The translations under genes were made by a program, and so were the position numbers. 33,913 bases of DNA from a virus. Below the pieces are notes generated by a model. It had not been told where the DNA came from and did not search any database. It saw nothing but the letters and a program-made list of their open reading frames with translations. The stretch spans positions 1 through 33,913 of the IMG/VR virus record IMGVR_UViG_3300043399_000935, one strand, 5' to 3'. Below, piece by piece: positions 12,679 through 21,123 of this stretch; the stretch's first letter is position 1; the number at the start of each line of letters is the position of its first letter.

Positions 12679-12882
12679 ATGGAAGTGCCCGCCTCTGAAC
12701 TTAACAAACTGGAACATGGCGTGGAAGTGGAAAGCCCGTGTACAGGAGTCTGCCAGACAGACTATGACGATGTTTGTAAGGGATGTAAGCGGACACTCGA
12801 TGAGATATCAGAGTGGCCCTTTCTATCAAACCGCGAGAAGCAACAGGTAATTGATAGAATTTACCGATCGGGAATAATGTAA
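12679..12882 (+). CDS. DUF1289 family small Cys-rich protein
   Basis: This 67-residue protein has the DUF1289 pattern (YdhL-like): SPCTGVCQTDYDDVCKGCKRTLDEISEW, with four Cys spaced C-x4-C-x7-C-x2-C, then a helix with KQQVIDRIY. The family is common in proteobacteria and is thought to bind a metal or Fe-S centre; its job is unsettled. Three bases after the RNR stop it is clearly co-expressed with it. A redox or metal-delivery link to RNR or rubrerythrin is inference. Confidence 0.85.
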   Translation: MEVPASELNKLEHGVEVESPCTGVCQTDYDDVCKGCKRTLDEISEWPFLSNREKQQVIDRIYRSGIM

Positions 12883-12923
12883 GAAAAAGTGAGCAAAAAT
12901 AGGAAAAAGTTACCGATCGGGAA
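12861..12923 (+). repeat. Two direct copies of TTACCGATCGGGAA
   Basis: The 14-base sequence occurs at 12861-12874 (end of the DUF1289 gene, coding TYR-rich end) and 12910-12923, 49 bases apart. Its centre, CCGATCGG, is a palindrome. It may be a protein-binding site or the result of a small duplication of the gene's 3' end. Confidence 0.6.
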
Positions 12924-12945
12924 ACATTTCACATGGTGGTGATTT

Positions 12946-12971
12946 GGGGAGCTTCGGCTCCCCTCTTTTTT
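12946..12971 (+). terminator. Rho-independent terminator before the polymerase unit
   Basis: The perfect stem GGGGAGC-TTCG-GCTCCCC with a stable UUCG loop (12946-12963) is followed by TCTTTTTT. The T's merge into operon box 5. Confidence 0.92.
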
Positions 12972-12986
12972 GCATTAGTGTATACA
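12969..12986 (+). promoter_or_regulatory. Operon box 5 (TTTGCATTAGTGTATACA) before polA
   Basis: The box is fused to the preceding terminator T-tract. It opens the 222-base gene-free stretch 12883-13104, which also holds the direct repeat, the terminator and a structured leader, and lies 136 bases before the polymerase start. Confidence 0.65.
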
Positions 12987-13074
12987 TGTTGGAGTTAAAT
13001 GTAGTAACCAGACCCGTGAAACGGTCGTCTAACACGGAGCGGCCGCCCCGTCTACATAGCGAGCCCCATTAACC

Positions 13075-13088
13075 GCAGATACGTCTGC
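13075..13088 (+). promoter_or_regulatory. Hairpin in the polA leader, just upstream of the SD
   Basis: GCAGA-TACG-TCTGC forms a tight hairpin six bases before TAAGGAG (13094-13100). The leader upstream also has GACC/GGTC (13011-13024 area) and a GC-rich GCGGCCGC stretch. It could set translation rate. Confidence 0.4.
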
Positions 13089-13104
13089 TTGCCTAAGGAG
13101 CATT

Positions 13105-15027
13105 ATGATTTATTCAATCGATTTTGAGACCCGCAGTATGGCCGACCTGCCAGAGGTTGGCCTTGACAAGTACGCCAATGACCCAAGCACGGAGGTCCTG
13201 TGTATTGCGTTTGGCACCTGCCCAGAAGATGTGCAGGTATTCCAACCGTTAGACTATGGCTACGCCATGAAGGCGCTAATGATCCACGTTGCCAACGGCG
13301 GCAAGATCGCGGCCTGGAACGCCATGTTCGAGTACACAATCTGGAACTGCGTCTGCGTGCCAAAGTACGGCTGGCCAAAATTAAAGCTCGAGCAGTGCAT
13401 TGATACGATGGCGGTCGCAGCTGCGAACAATATACCACAAGGCTTAGAGGACGCTGGCGACTTTCTTGACGCCAATTTCAAAAAAGACGCGACCGGAAAG
13501 AAGCTAATCCAAAAGCTCTGCAAACCGACCAAAAAGGGCGACTTTAACAATGACCCCGAACTGCTAAAACAACTCTTTGATTACTGTGCCCAAGACGTAC
13601 GCACAGAAATGGCCATAGGAAGCGTTTTAAGGCCCCTAGAAGACGTCGAACAGGCAGTCTGGACCCTCACCCAGCGGATCAACATCCGCGGCGTGCCAGT
13701 GGACCCCAGAGAGCTTCAGAATGCCGTTATAGCGGTGGAAAACGCCCAGAGAGCTATTGATGAGGAGTGCGTCGCCCTGACTGGTTGTAAGCCGTCTGAG
13801 CGGGCTAAATTGCTGAACTGGATCAATCAGAAGATCCCACACGCACCCATGCCGGATTTGACCGAAAAGACCGTATCAAAAATGCTGCAGTGCAACATAT
13901 TCCCGGTAATAAAAAGGGCGCTTGAGTTGCGCCAGGAAGGTAGCCAGACTAGCGTGGCTAAGTACGCTAAAATGTTGGAGATACAACGTGAAGGAAGAAT
14001 CAGAAATACGCTTGTCTATCATGGGGCTAGTACTGGGCGTTGGGCTAGTCGTGGTGGACTTAACCTACAGAATATCGCTCGGCCTACTTTATCCGATGAA
14101 GAAATTGAGAGATTTATACCTCGAGTTTTTGATCAGGCGATTGGTAGCATGGGAGAACTATCCTCTCTTGTTCGAAGTGGAATCAAGGCGCCAGATGGAA
14201 AAACCTTTGTGGACGTTGATTTCTCGTCTATTGAGAACCGAGTAGGCGTATGGCTCGCAGGCCAAAAAGATAAGGTGGAGATGTTTAGAAAGGGGTTAGA
14301 TGAATACAAAATGTTTGCTTCTCAGTCGCTTTACCGAGTGCCTTACGAAGAAGTCACAAAAGATCAGCGACAAGTTGCTAAGTCCGCTGTACTTGGATGC
14401 CTCTTTGGCCAAGGTGCAAAAGGTCTTGTCAAGTATGCGGAGGGATTGGGTGTGCAGCTCACCGAGCCGCAAGCAAAAAACGCAGTAGATAGCTATCGCA
14501 CGTCATATGTGCTCGTTAAGGAACTATGGGCTGGCTGTGAAGAAGCTGCTATTAATGCCGTCAAAAATCCAGGAGCGCCATTTTCAGCCGGGGGTAAATT
14601 GGTATTAAAGTTTGCCAAGAATGCGCTGTGGATGAAATTACCCAGCGGCAGATTGATCTGCTGGCAACGGCCAGAACTCGCCTTGAACCCAACGCCTTGG
14701 GGGACTGAGAAGCTCGGTATCACTGTTCACAGCCAAAACACCTACAGCAGGCAGTGGACTAGAAATGTCCTTATTGGCAGTAGTATTTTCCAGTCCGCCG
14801 TTCAAGGTACTGCTCGGGACTTTCTTGCCGAGGCTATACTTGACCTTGATAAAGCCGGTTACGAAGTGTGTAACTTGATCCACGATGAGGTTCTCCTAAT
14901 AGCTGATGAGCATAATGCTGAACAAACTTTGGAAGATGTGTTAAAGATTATTACACAACCTCCAAAGTGGGCTCTTGATATGCCATTGGCCGCAGAAGGG
15001 TGGGTCTCAAAAAGGTATCGAAAATAG
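13105..15027 (+). CDS. polA: Family A DNA polymerase with 3'-5' exonuclease
   Basis: This 640-residue protein starts after a perfect TAAGGAG. The N-terminal DnaQ-like proofreading domain shows SIDFETRS (D6, E8), AWNAMFEY and YCAQDV (Y160, D164). The polymerase domain has motif A VDVDFSSIENR (D372), motif B RQVAKSAVLGCLFGQG (R422, K426) and motif C LIHDEV (H593, D594, E595). There is no 5' nuclease domain. The residue equivalent to E. coli F762 is Leu430, and Y766 is replaced by Phe434; both are known to vary among phage PolAs and to affect speed and fidelity. It copies the genome with the SNF2, DUF2800, DUF2815 and VRR-NUC proteins. Confidence 0.96.
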   Translation: MIYSIDFETRSMADLPEVGLDKYANDPSTEVLCIAFGTCPEDVQVFQPLDYGYAMKALMIHVANGGKIAAWNAMFEYTIWNCVCVPKYGWPKLKLEQCIDTMAVAAANNIPQGLEDAGDFLDANFKKDATGKKLIQKLCKPTKKGDFNNDPELLKQLFDYCAQDVRTEMAIGSVLRPLEDVEQAVWTLTQRINIRGVPVDPRELQNAVIAVENAQRAIDEECVALTGCKPSERAKLLNWINQKIPHAPMPDLTEKTVSKMLQCNIFPVIKRALELRQEGSQTSVAKYAKMLEIQREGRIRNTLVYHGASTGRWASRGGLNLQNIARPTLSDEEIERFIPRVFDQAIGSMGELSSLVRSGIKAPDGKTFVDVDFSSIENRVGVWLAGQKDKVEMFRKGLDEYKMFASQSLYRVPYEEVTKDQRQVAKSAVLGCLFGQGAKGLVKYAEGLGVQLTEPQAKNAVDSYRTSYVLVKELWAGCEEAAINAVKNPGAPFSAGGKLVLKFAKNALWMKLPSGRLICWQRPELALNPTPWGTEKLGITVHSQNTYSRQWTRNVLIGSSIFQSAVQGTARDFLAEAILDLDKAGYEVCNLIHDEVLLIADEHNAEQTLEDVLKIITQPPKWALDMPLAAEGWVSKRYRK

Positions 15028-15045
15028 GGCGGTTTTGACCAAACA

Positions 15046-15063
15046 TTTGCATTAGTATGTATA
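15046..15063 (+). promoter_or_regulatory. Operon box 6 (TTTGCATTAGTATGTATA), overlapping an HNH start
   Basis: The box begins 19 bases after the polA stop, and the first possible ATG of the HNH gene (15057) lies inside it. No SD fits between, so the HNH transcript, if started here, would be leaderless or nearly so. The gene may have inserted directly behind the box. Confidence 0.6.
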
Positions 15064-15497
15064 TGAATACTAATAATAGAACATGCTACAAATGTAAGTT
15101 AATAAAACCTGTTTCGGAGTTCTATAAAAGAACTAACGAAAAGCACTATCGTGGGTGTAAAACATGTGAAAAACAACAATTTACGGATTTTAGAAAAAAC
15201 AATCCGCATATATCGCACTTGTCTAACGCCAAACAACGCGCTAAAAAATTAAATCTGCCCTTTGATTTGGATAAAGAATGGTTTTATTCAGCATTGCCAA
15301 AAGTATGCCCCGTTTTTAAAACTAAATTTTCGGATGGCAAACATAACATTTCAATTGATAGATTAGTACCAACTAAAGGGTATGTTAAAAGTAATTGCAG
15401 AATAATAAGTCATAGAGCAAACACCATAAAAAATGACGCCACGCTTGAAGAGCTAAAACTTTTAGTACAATATTTAGAAACTACTCTGCCCTTTTAA
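15057..15497 (+). CDS. HNH homing endonuclease
   Basis: This is a 146-residue protein (144 if started at ATG 15063). The N-terminal zinc ribbon is TCYKCKLIKPVSEFY...GCKTCEKQQF (two CxxC pairs). A basic linker follows with AKQRAKKLNLPFDLDKEW, CPVFKTKF and the nuclease part ISIDRLVPTKGYVKSNCRIISHRANTIKND. The second half matches the HNH protein at 1866. It is AT-rich compared with polA and sits exactly where the two arms of the genome converge, its end overlapping the ART-like gene by 17 bases. It is probably a selfish element. Confidence 0.88.
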   Translation: MYMNTNNRTCYKCKLIKPVSEFYKRTNEKHYRGCKTCEKQQFTDFRKNNPHISHLSNAKQRAKKLNLPFDLDKEWFYSALPKVCPVFKTKFSDGKHNISIDRLVPTKGYVKSNCRIISHRANTIKNDATLEELKLLVQYLETTLPF

Positions 15498-16509
15498 CTG
15501 GTGTTGGGTAGAACAACAAGCCTACGTCTTCATTGGCGTAGCCTTTATAGCCAGCCTGCTTGATTAGACGCTCGAGTTCGTTTAGGTGTTGTGCTTCATT
15601 GACTTGCTGAATGCCTTGACTCATTAAATATGGGTCAAGGCTTTTTTGTTTGGCAATCGCCGACAGACCGAGTGGATCTTCGCTCAGTGGGTAGATGTCT
15701 TCTGCTACACCCTGATACTTGTGTGGGCCCAGACCTTGCTCGGGGCGCACGTTTGGCTTGTCAACATAAAAGTAGGAGCGTGGCTTGATGTCTGGTGCAT
15801 CGGCTAGGCGCGATGCCTCTTGGCCTTTGATACCAGTGCCATACATGCGGGGCTCAAGTTGAGCAATCGATGGCGACTTGGAGAAGTGTACAAACGGCAG
15901 CTTGCGTGCGTGCTCAAGTGTTTTCTTAATCGCGCCACCAGCTGCTTTCATAAAATCTGCAGACTCAGCGTCTTCTGGGTTAAACTTAGCAAACTTGCCG
16001 CGGATGTTTTTAGGATCAAATATGCCTACGTTTGGGATACCACCTTCCATAACTTGAAACGTATCGTGTCCTGTATCGCGTAAGTACTGCAAAAAGTTTG
16101 GATCTTCAATATGTTCCCATTTACCACCTAGTAGCCCACGTTTAACATCTTTTGGCGAATACCAATCACCGGGAGTGTATACGTTCTCCAAATATTCTTT
16201 TACAATCTGTTTGCCTTCAGGAGTGTTTGGATCCCAGTATTTACCTAAATTTACATTAACCGGATACATCGTCGCACCAGTTTTGTATTCGGGTTTATCC
16301 ATTCGCATCGGTAAAAATGATTCGGCAAAATCTGGATCGCGAGTGACAAAAGTCACACCTGGCGTTTCTAATTTCATCGGGTCTGTATTTTTCGATGAAT
16401 CAAACACTTTAATATTTGGCGATGGGCTGCCGTGGTAAAAACCGCCAGTGAATTTCTTCTTAAACTCCTGGACTGCAGCCTTCATTTGTTTGGGTGTTAA
16501 CTTTGGCAT
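15481..16509 (-). CDS. Protein with two ADP-ribosyltransferase-like modules
   Basis: This 342-residue protein is the last gene of the leftward arm. Module 1 (about 22-180) has GFYHGSPSP (Y25-H26-G27), GVTFVTRDPDFAESF, MYPVNVNLGKYWDP and VGIFDPKNIRGKFAKFNPED, the pattern of ART domains in phage polyvalent proteins: an HG turn, a 'GiyFt' strand, A-x-x-F, then 'FDp..Ik'. Module 2 (about 204-338) has FVHFSKSPS, YGTGIKGQEASRL, RSYFYVDK and GYKGYANEDVGLLFYPTPV, which looks like a second, more divergent member. It follows large internal virion proteins with only one to four bases between, so it may travel in the virion and modify host proteins at infection, as T4 Alt does. The substrate is unknown. 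Confidence 0.6.
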   Translation of the reverse strand: MPKLTPKQMKAAVQEFKKKFTGGFYHGSPSPNIKVFDSSKNTDPMKLETPGVTFVTRDPDFAESFLPMRMDKPEYKTGATMYPVNVNLGKYWDPNTPEGKQIVKEYLENVYTPGDWYSPKDVKRGLLGGKWEHIEDPNFLQYLRDTGHDTFQVMEGGIPNVGIFDPKNIRGKFAKFNPEDAESADFMKAAGGAIKKTLEHARKLPFVHFSKSPSIAQLEPRMYGTGIKGQEASRLADAPDIKPRSYFYVDKPNVRPEQGLGPHKYQGVAEDIYPLSEDPLGLSAIAKQKSLDPYLMSQGIQQVNEAQHLNELERLIKQAGYKGYANEDVGLLFYPTPVKRAE

Positions 16510-16510
16510 G

Positions 16511-18418
16511 TTAGCACTTCCATTTACGCAGGGCCTTGTTGATGCGTGAATCTGGATCGTTTGCTGTCTTAGCAGAGGTTAGCTTTTTCTTCATACCACC
16601 CATTCTAGCACAGAACGATTTCTTACGTGCGCCACCTTCTGGTTGTGGTGCTTTTAGCTCGCCGCCAGTCTCGCGTTTGTACGATGCGCGACCAAGTGCA
16701 TTCAAACCGCCCGATGGGCTTTTGCCTTCTTTGCGCTGCCAAGCTGGCGTTGTGCTGCCACCTTCTTTATATCCCATCTCTTGCAACGAGCGTAATAGCT
16801 TCTCGTCGATTACTTGCGCTGGAATACCGACAGACTGACGATAGTTGTAATCAGACAGTGGGCGGCCGAGTTCTTTCATGGCCTTGGCTTCTAAGTCGCG
16901 GAACAAAAATTCACGAGGCACCGGAACAAATTGATCCTCGCCTTTTTCACCAATGATTAGATTGCGGTAACCTGGATGAACATCTGGTTTTAATACTTGC
17001 GATTCTGCAGTAAATAACTGAGGACCAATTGCGCCGAGCTCAGCTTCACGCAATGCCGGATCAATTGTTTCATCTAAATGTTTTTGTAGATCGACAGCAC
17101 CAATTCGCTTTTGACCCATGATATCGGCAATTGTGCCGCGACGATGGAACGCGTTGGCGTAATCTAAAAACTCTTCACTAGTAATGTCTGGAGCACCAGG
17201 GAGCGATTTCTCAATTGACAGCCTCTTGTTTAATGCAGCGATTTGCTCAGGCGTTACCTTACCAGCGCGCATGTCTTCTAACAGTTGCGCGTACATTTTT
17301 TCAAACACCGGACGATTAGATCTGTGTGCTGTAGTGCTCATTAACATCGGAGAGATAACGGCACGTTTAGAACGACCAGCACGCTCTACGGCGTTTAATA
17401 AACGACTAGCTGCGCCAGGAGAATCCATGGCCCATGTATACTCTGGGTGTAAATTAATAAACCCAGGGCCGCCAGAGAATCCGCCAGTTGCTTTGGTACG
17501 ATCAGCCATCGTGCCTAGTAATGTTTTGCCTTCTTGAGGTATTAACACCTCAGATAACTTTTTTACAGCTTTACCCTTAGCGTAGCCAGCCAAGCCTCCC
17601 TCTTTCATAGGTTGGGGTTGAGCGGCTGGTTGCTGCGGTTGTGCTTTGGATTTAAGATAATCGATGTATGCGTTCAACGCACCAGCACCCATACCAATAG
17701 CTGTACCGCCAATACGTGTGACGGGGTGTGGGATTAATGACGCAGCAGATCCAGCAGCACCAATAGCACCTAAACCAGCGCCAAGATAATCACCTTCTTT
17801 AAACCGATTGTATGCGTCGGAGGCTTGTAAACCAGCGCCTGCGCCAGCTGCAGATTTTAATAGCAGCGGCATTTTGCCAGCGGTAGCTTGAGCAATACGG
17901 CCAGGAATAGAGCCGGCTGCTTTATTGGCAGCGCGCATTTGTGCAAAACGAGCAGCGTCCGCTTCTTTAGCAGCGATATCTTGCATAGCTTTTGGACCAC
18001 CCAAAGCGCCACCAGTAATTTTGCTAGTGACTTTACCCTTACCAAGAGGTGCCTCACGGCGTTTAAATTCTTCTACAACGTTTTCAACCGTTTCACCAGT
18101 GCCCGCACCATAACCGGTTTTAGCAGCCCACTTTTGTCCTGGTGTACCTGCACCAGGGGGAGGGGGAGTTGTTACACCTTTTGGACCGTAGGCAGTCTCG
18201 AGTACCTTACCAGCAACCGGACCAGCAATCGCACCAACAGCACCCGCAGCAATTGGATTCTCAATCATGCTTTCTTCGCCAGCCTCAAGAATCTGTTTAT
18301 TCTCTTGCTGCGCTTGTAGTTCACGAATGTAGTCCGCAATCTGCTGTGCGTCTTCTTTATTACCAGCGGCGTCAGCCTGCTGGAGTGCATCGTAAGCCCG
18401 TTGTAATTGTGGATCCAT
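16511..18418 (-). CDS. Large internal virion / polyvalent-type protein with conserved C-terminal module
   Basis: This 635-residue protein has an N-terminal helix pair (about 1-40) and a Gly/Ala-rich hydrophobic segment at about 52-72 (IENPIAAGAVGAIAGPVAGKV). A second long one is near 185-255 (LGAGLGAIGAAGSAASLIPHPV), a form typical of proteins ejected across the membrane. Then come EGG motifs and a globular part (about 290-530) with GGFSGGPGFINL, TWAMDSPG and PMLMSTTAHRSNRPVF, reminiscent of domains in polyvalent phage proteins. The end (about 560-635) is a Cys-containing basic module, RKKSFCARMGGMKKKL and RINKALRKWKC, seen at the C-termini of many phage proteins (DUF6321-type, from memory). 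Ejection or delivery into the host is the likely role. Confidence 0.55.
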   Translation of the reverse strand: MDPQLQRAYDALQQADAAGNKEDAQQIADYIRELQAQQENKQILEAGEESMIENPIAAGAVGAIAGPVAGKVLETAYGPKGVTTPPPPGAGTPGQKWAAKTGYGAGTGETVENVVEEFKRREAPLGKGKVTSKITGGALGGPKAMQDIAAKEADAARFAQMRAANKAAGSIPGRIAQATAGKMPLLLKSAAGAGAGLQASDAYNRFKEGDYLGAGLGAIGAAGSAASLIPHPVTRIGGTAIGMGAGALNAYIDYLKSKAQPQQPAAQPQPMKEGGLAGYAKGKAVKKLSEVLIPQEGKTLLGTMADRTKATGGFSGGPGFINLHPEYTWAMDSPGAASRLLNAVERAGRSKRAVISPMLMSTTAHRSNRPVFEKMYAQLLEDMRAGKVTPEQIAALNKRLSIEKSLPGAPDITSEEFLDYANAFHRRGTIADIMGQKRIGAVDLQKHLDETIDPALREAELGAIGPQLFTAESQVLKPDVHPGYRNLIIGEKGEDQFVPVPREFLFRDLEAKAMKELGRPLSDYNYRQSVGIPAQVIDEKLLRSLQEMGYKEGGSTTPAWQRKEGKSPSGGLNALGRASYKRETGGELKAPQPEGGARKKSFCARMGGMKKKLTSAKTANDPDSRINKALRKWKC

Positions 18419-18421
18419 TAC

Positions 18422-20194
18422 TTACCTTTTAGCAGGATATTTGTTTAGTAATTGTGCGCCAGGGTGTGTTCTAACATCAGTTTTAGGTGCAGAGCTTGAC
18501 TTAACAAACTGATTAAGATTGTTTTCATATTCAGTTTTTAGTTTCTGGTATTCTTCAGATTCTTTGTAACGCTCGAACGATACATTAGGATTCTTACGAT
18601 TAAACTCACGATATGCGGCGCCGTTCTTCTTATCAAACTCAGCACGCATTTGGTTCCACTTTAAGAAGTCACGAATGGCTTCTGGCGAGTTCTTAATGCT
18701 ACCAGCCAATTCACGAATCAAACCGCGCTCAGCATCAGACACGGCACCTTGGCCTTTGAGGTAGATCTTAGCAGCATTCAATTGCATCAAAGCAAACTCG
18801 CGCGATGCCTTTTGTGCGGCGTCAATATCAGCCTGTGTAGCACCAGGCATTGCTTTACGTACAGCATCGCTAATACCAGCGATACCGACAGCGCCAAGGT
18901 TACCCACGTTGGCGCCTTGCTCAGCTGCACCCAATACAGCAGTCAATACGCCAGGCTTTTGCAAAACGCCAAATGCACGCGGGTTAGTTGTTACTAAGTT
19001 GTTTAGATATTGAATTGATGCTAAGCGCTCACCGGCATTTGATCCGGCCTCAACCGTTGCAGCACGGTCTTTAGCCACATCTGTTGCTGTCTCTTGTGCC
19101 TCTTTTTCAGCTCCGGCTTTGCGAACTTCTAATTCTTCTTTGCTGCCAGGTGCGAAACCACCAGCACCAGTTGCGGCAGGCTTAGCTGGTGCCGTAGCTG
19201 TTGGAGCACCAACCTTAGGTAAAGGCTGAACTTGTGGAATAGGCTGCGGACCGGTTGTTGGACTGGGGGCTGCTGCGGGAGTTGATGTAGCAGCTGGTGC
19301 AGCTGCGGCAGGAGCGGCAGTTGGCGTTGGTGCTGCGGCGGGAGCTGCAGCTGGTTTGGTTGTTGTGACACCGGGCACAGTTGCCACTGTGGGTGATACT
19401 GCACCAGCGGCACCAAGAGGTGTAGTTTGCATTGTGCCGCTAGGACCGCGAACGTCTTGTGGCACAAACGCGCCAGATCCAACAAATTTGGTCAATACTG
19501 CGGCAGGTATTAGCTTAGGATCGATTAGTTTATTATCGATCATAAAGCGCAATTCTTTAACCAGGACAGGATCTTCAGCATTCTTAGCTAAATAGGTTTG
19601 AATGGCCTTCATCGCGCCCTGGCGATCACCAGATTGAGCTTGCACTGCAATTGATTGGCGCAATCCAGCATCTTTAACTAAATTTAATAAACCGCCAGTT
19701 TGTGCAGGAGCTTGAACGCCGCCCGCAGCAGGTTGAGCTGCACCAGGTTGCGTTACACCAGCTGCACCGGGTTGAGTTGGAGCAGCGGCTTGTGGTGCTC
19801 CAAATAGTTGTTTGTCTAAGTTGCGTGCTTGCTCTTGTGATACGCGGTACTGAGCTAAGTCACGACGCATACCAAATGTGGTAGCCTCTTGTTCTTCACG
19901 CTCTTTAGCACGACGGGCTAGTGCTTCGCCAGGGCCGGCCATACCGCCAGACCACCATGCAGTGGCATCTTTGAGAGATTCCATGAAGCTGCCTTTTTGT
20001 GCTTCACGCTGGTTAATAATCTCTTGCATGCGTTGCAAAATGCTTTCATCAACGCCGGTGGCGCCGGTGGATGTTGGCAGAGCATATTTGCTTTTTGATA
20101 CAACGGGTTTAGCAGATAGAGGCGTAGTTGGTGTTTGTGTTGGCTCTACGTCGCCGCCTTCTTCGAAACGTGGTATGTAATCTAATCCTGGCAT
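18422..20194 (-). CDS. Internal virion protein, Pro/Ala-rich linker
   Basis: This 590-residue protein starts with MPGLDYIPRFEEGGDVE, sharing the EGG tag with other virion proteins of this arm. Residues about 45-130 are helical (QRMQEIINQREAQKGSF, GEALARRAKEREEQEA). Residues about 130-350 are Pro/Ala/Gly/Thr-rich and disordered, with many short repeats such as PAAAPAAAPTPTAAPAAA, and the last 240 are again helical and soluble. This order is typical of podophage internal core proteins that must unfold to pass the tail. No enzymatic motif is seen. It begins 14 bases after the preceding gene. Confidence 0.55.
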   Translation of the reverse strand: MPGLDYIPRFEEGGDVEPTQTPTTPLSAKPVVSKSKYALPTSTGATGVDESILQRMQEIINQREAQKGSFMESLKDATAWWSGGMAGPGEALARRAKEREEQEATTFGMRRDLAQYRVSQEQARNLDKQLFGAPQAAAPTQPGAAGVTQPGAAQPAAGGVQAPAQTGGLLNLVKDAGLRQSIAVQAQSGDRQGAMKAIQTYLAKNAEDPVLVKELRFMIDNKLIDPKLIPAAVLTKFVGSGAFVPQDVRGPSGTMQTTPLGAAGAVSPTVATVPGVTTTKPAAAPAAAPTPTAAPAAAAPAATSTPAAAPSPTTGPQPIPQVQPLPKVGAPTATAPAKPAATGAGGFAPGSKEELEVRKAGAEKEAQETATDVAKDRAATVEAGSNAGERLASIQYLNNLVTTNPRAFGVLQKPGVLTAVLGAAEQGANVGNLGAVGIAGISDAVRKAMPGATQADIDAAQKASREFALMQLNAAKIYLKGQGAVSDAERGLIRELAGSIKNSPEAIRDFLKWNQMRAEFDKKNGAAYREFNRKNPNVSFERYKESEEYQKLKTEYENNLNQFVKSSSAPKTDVRTHPGAQLLNKYPAKR

Positions 20195-20207
20195 ATTCGT
20201 TTCCTAA

Positions 20208-21122
20208 TTAATCGTACGACTCATTCCATGCCCAATCCGGCACGTTTGGATTACCTTCGGGACCTGCGGACCAGTCAATAGTTCCGTCGCCAACGCCAGA
20301 AGCGTAATCATTTAAATTTGTACCCCCACTGCCAGTGAAAAACTTACCAATACCGCCAATCAATCCCTGCAATCCATCCTTAACGCCAAGTTGACCTAAT
20401 ACGCCGCCAGTGCCGGATTGACCGCCAAGTAAGGAAATCAATCCGCCTACTTGATTTAATGGAGACAATTGAGTTTGATTGTATACTGTGGTAGGTGCTT
20501 GAATACCACCAAGAACTTTACCTAAGTTGGATACGTTTACAAACGGGGAGGCTTGTTGATATTGACCAACCTCTAACAAGTTCTTAATATCTTGTTGAGT
20601 TAAATTACCTGCGGCAGACGCGGCGTTAACACCGGTTGCTTGGTTTTGAAGAGCGGCTTGCATTTGCTGAGAGGCTAACTGAGCTTGCGCATCAGCCATT
20701 GCTTTATTAACTGCAGTTTGACCGCGAAGGCTACCGAACTGACCAGACGCAATATTAGCACCTTCGATAGGTGCCGTAACGTTTGGCATCAGTTGCGCTA
20801 ATTGCTGATTCTGTGCTTGGAATAAACCGCCAAGAGGAGTGCTGATATCTGGAGTAACAGTGCCAGTAGCTTGGTCTACAATCCATGGATTAGCAGCACC
20901 AGTGGCGATGTTTTGTGCCGTTGTGGCGGCTTGCGTAAATGCGTTGTACGGCTGGGCTAATTGATTTACAGCGTTTTGCGCAACGGTCTGTTGTGGCGCT
21001 GGCGCCGCACCAAACGCGGCTTGCGCCTGGTTAACTACGTTCTGTTGCGCTGTATCAAACCACGACGGCAGCGTGGTTTGCTGCATTGCCTTGTTTGAAA
21101 TAATATCGTTAAGCCCCGCCAT
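20208..21122 (-). CDS. Internal virion / tail protein, Gln/Ala-rich
   Basis: This 304-residue protein is rich in Gln, Ala and Asn. Its central helical part NIASGQFGSLRGQTAVNKAMADAQAQL matches the pattern seen in many phage internal or tail proteins (a 'SGxxGSxxG' turn followed by long Ala/Gln helices). The C-terminal third has the Gly-rich ISLLGGQSGTGGVLGQLG and ends with WNESYD. It lies just after (in reading order) an inserted HNH gene, separated by one base. It is probably an ejected internal protein; exact homology is unknown. Confidence 0.55.
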   Translation of the reverse strand: MAGLNDIISNKAMQQTTLPSWFDTAQQNVVNQAQAAFGAAPAPQQTVAQNAVNQLAQPYNAFTQAATTAQNIATGAANPWIVDQATGTVTPDISTPLGGLFQAQNQQLAQLMPNVTAPIEGANIASGQFGSLRGQTAVNKAMADAQAQLASQQMQAALQNQATGVNAASAAGNLTQQDIKNLLEVGQYQQASPFVNVSNLGKVLGGIQAPTTVYNQTQLSPLNQVGGLISLLGGQSGTGGVLGQLGVKDGLQGLIGGIGKFFTGSGGTNLNDYASGVGDGTIDWSAGPEGNPNVPDWAWNESYD

Positions 21123-21123
21123 A

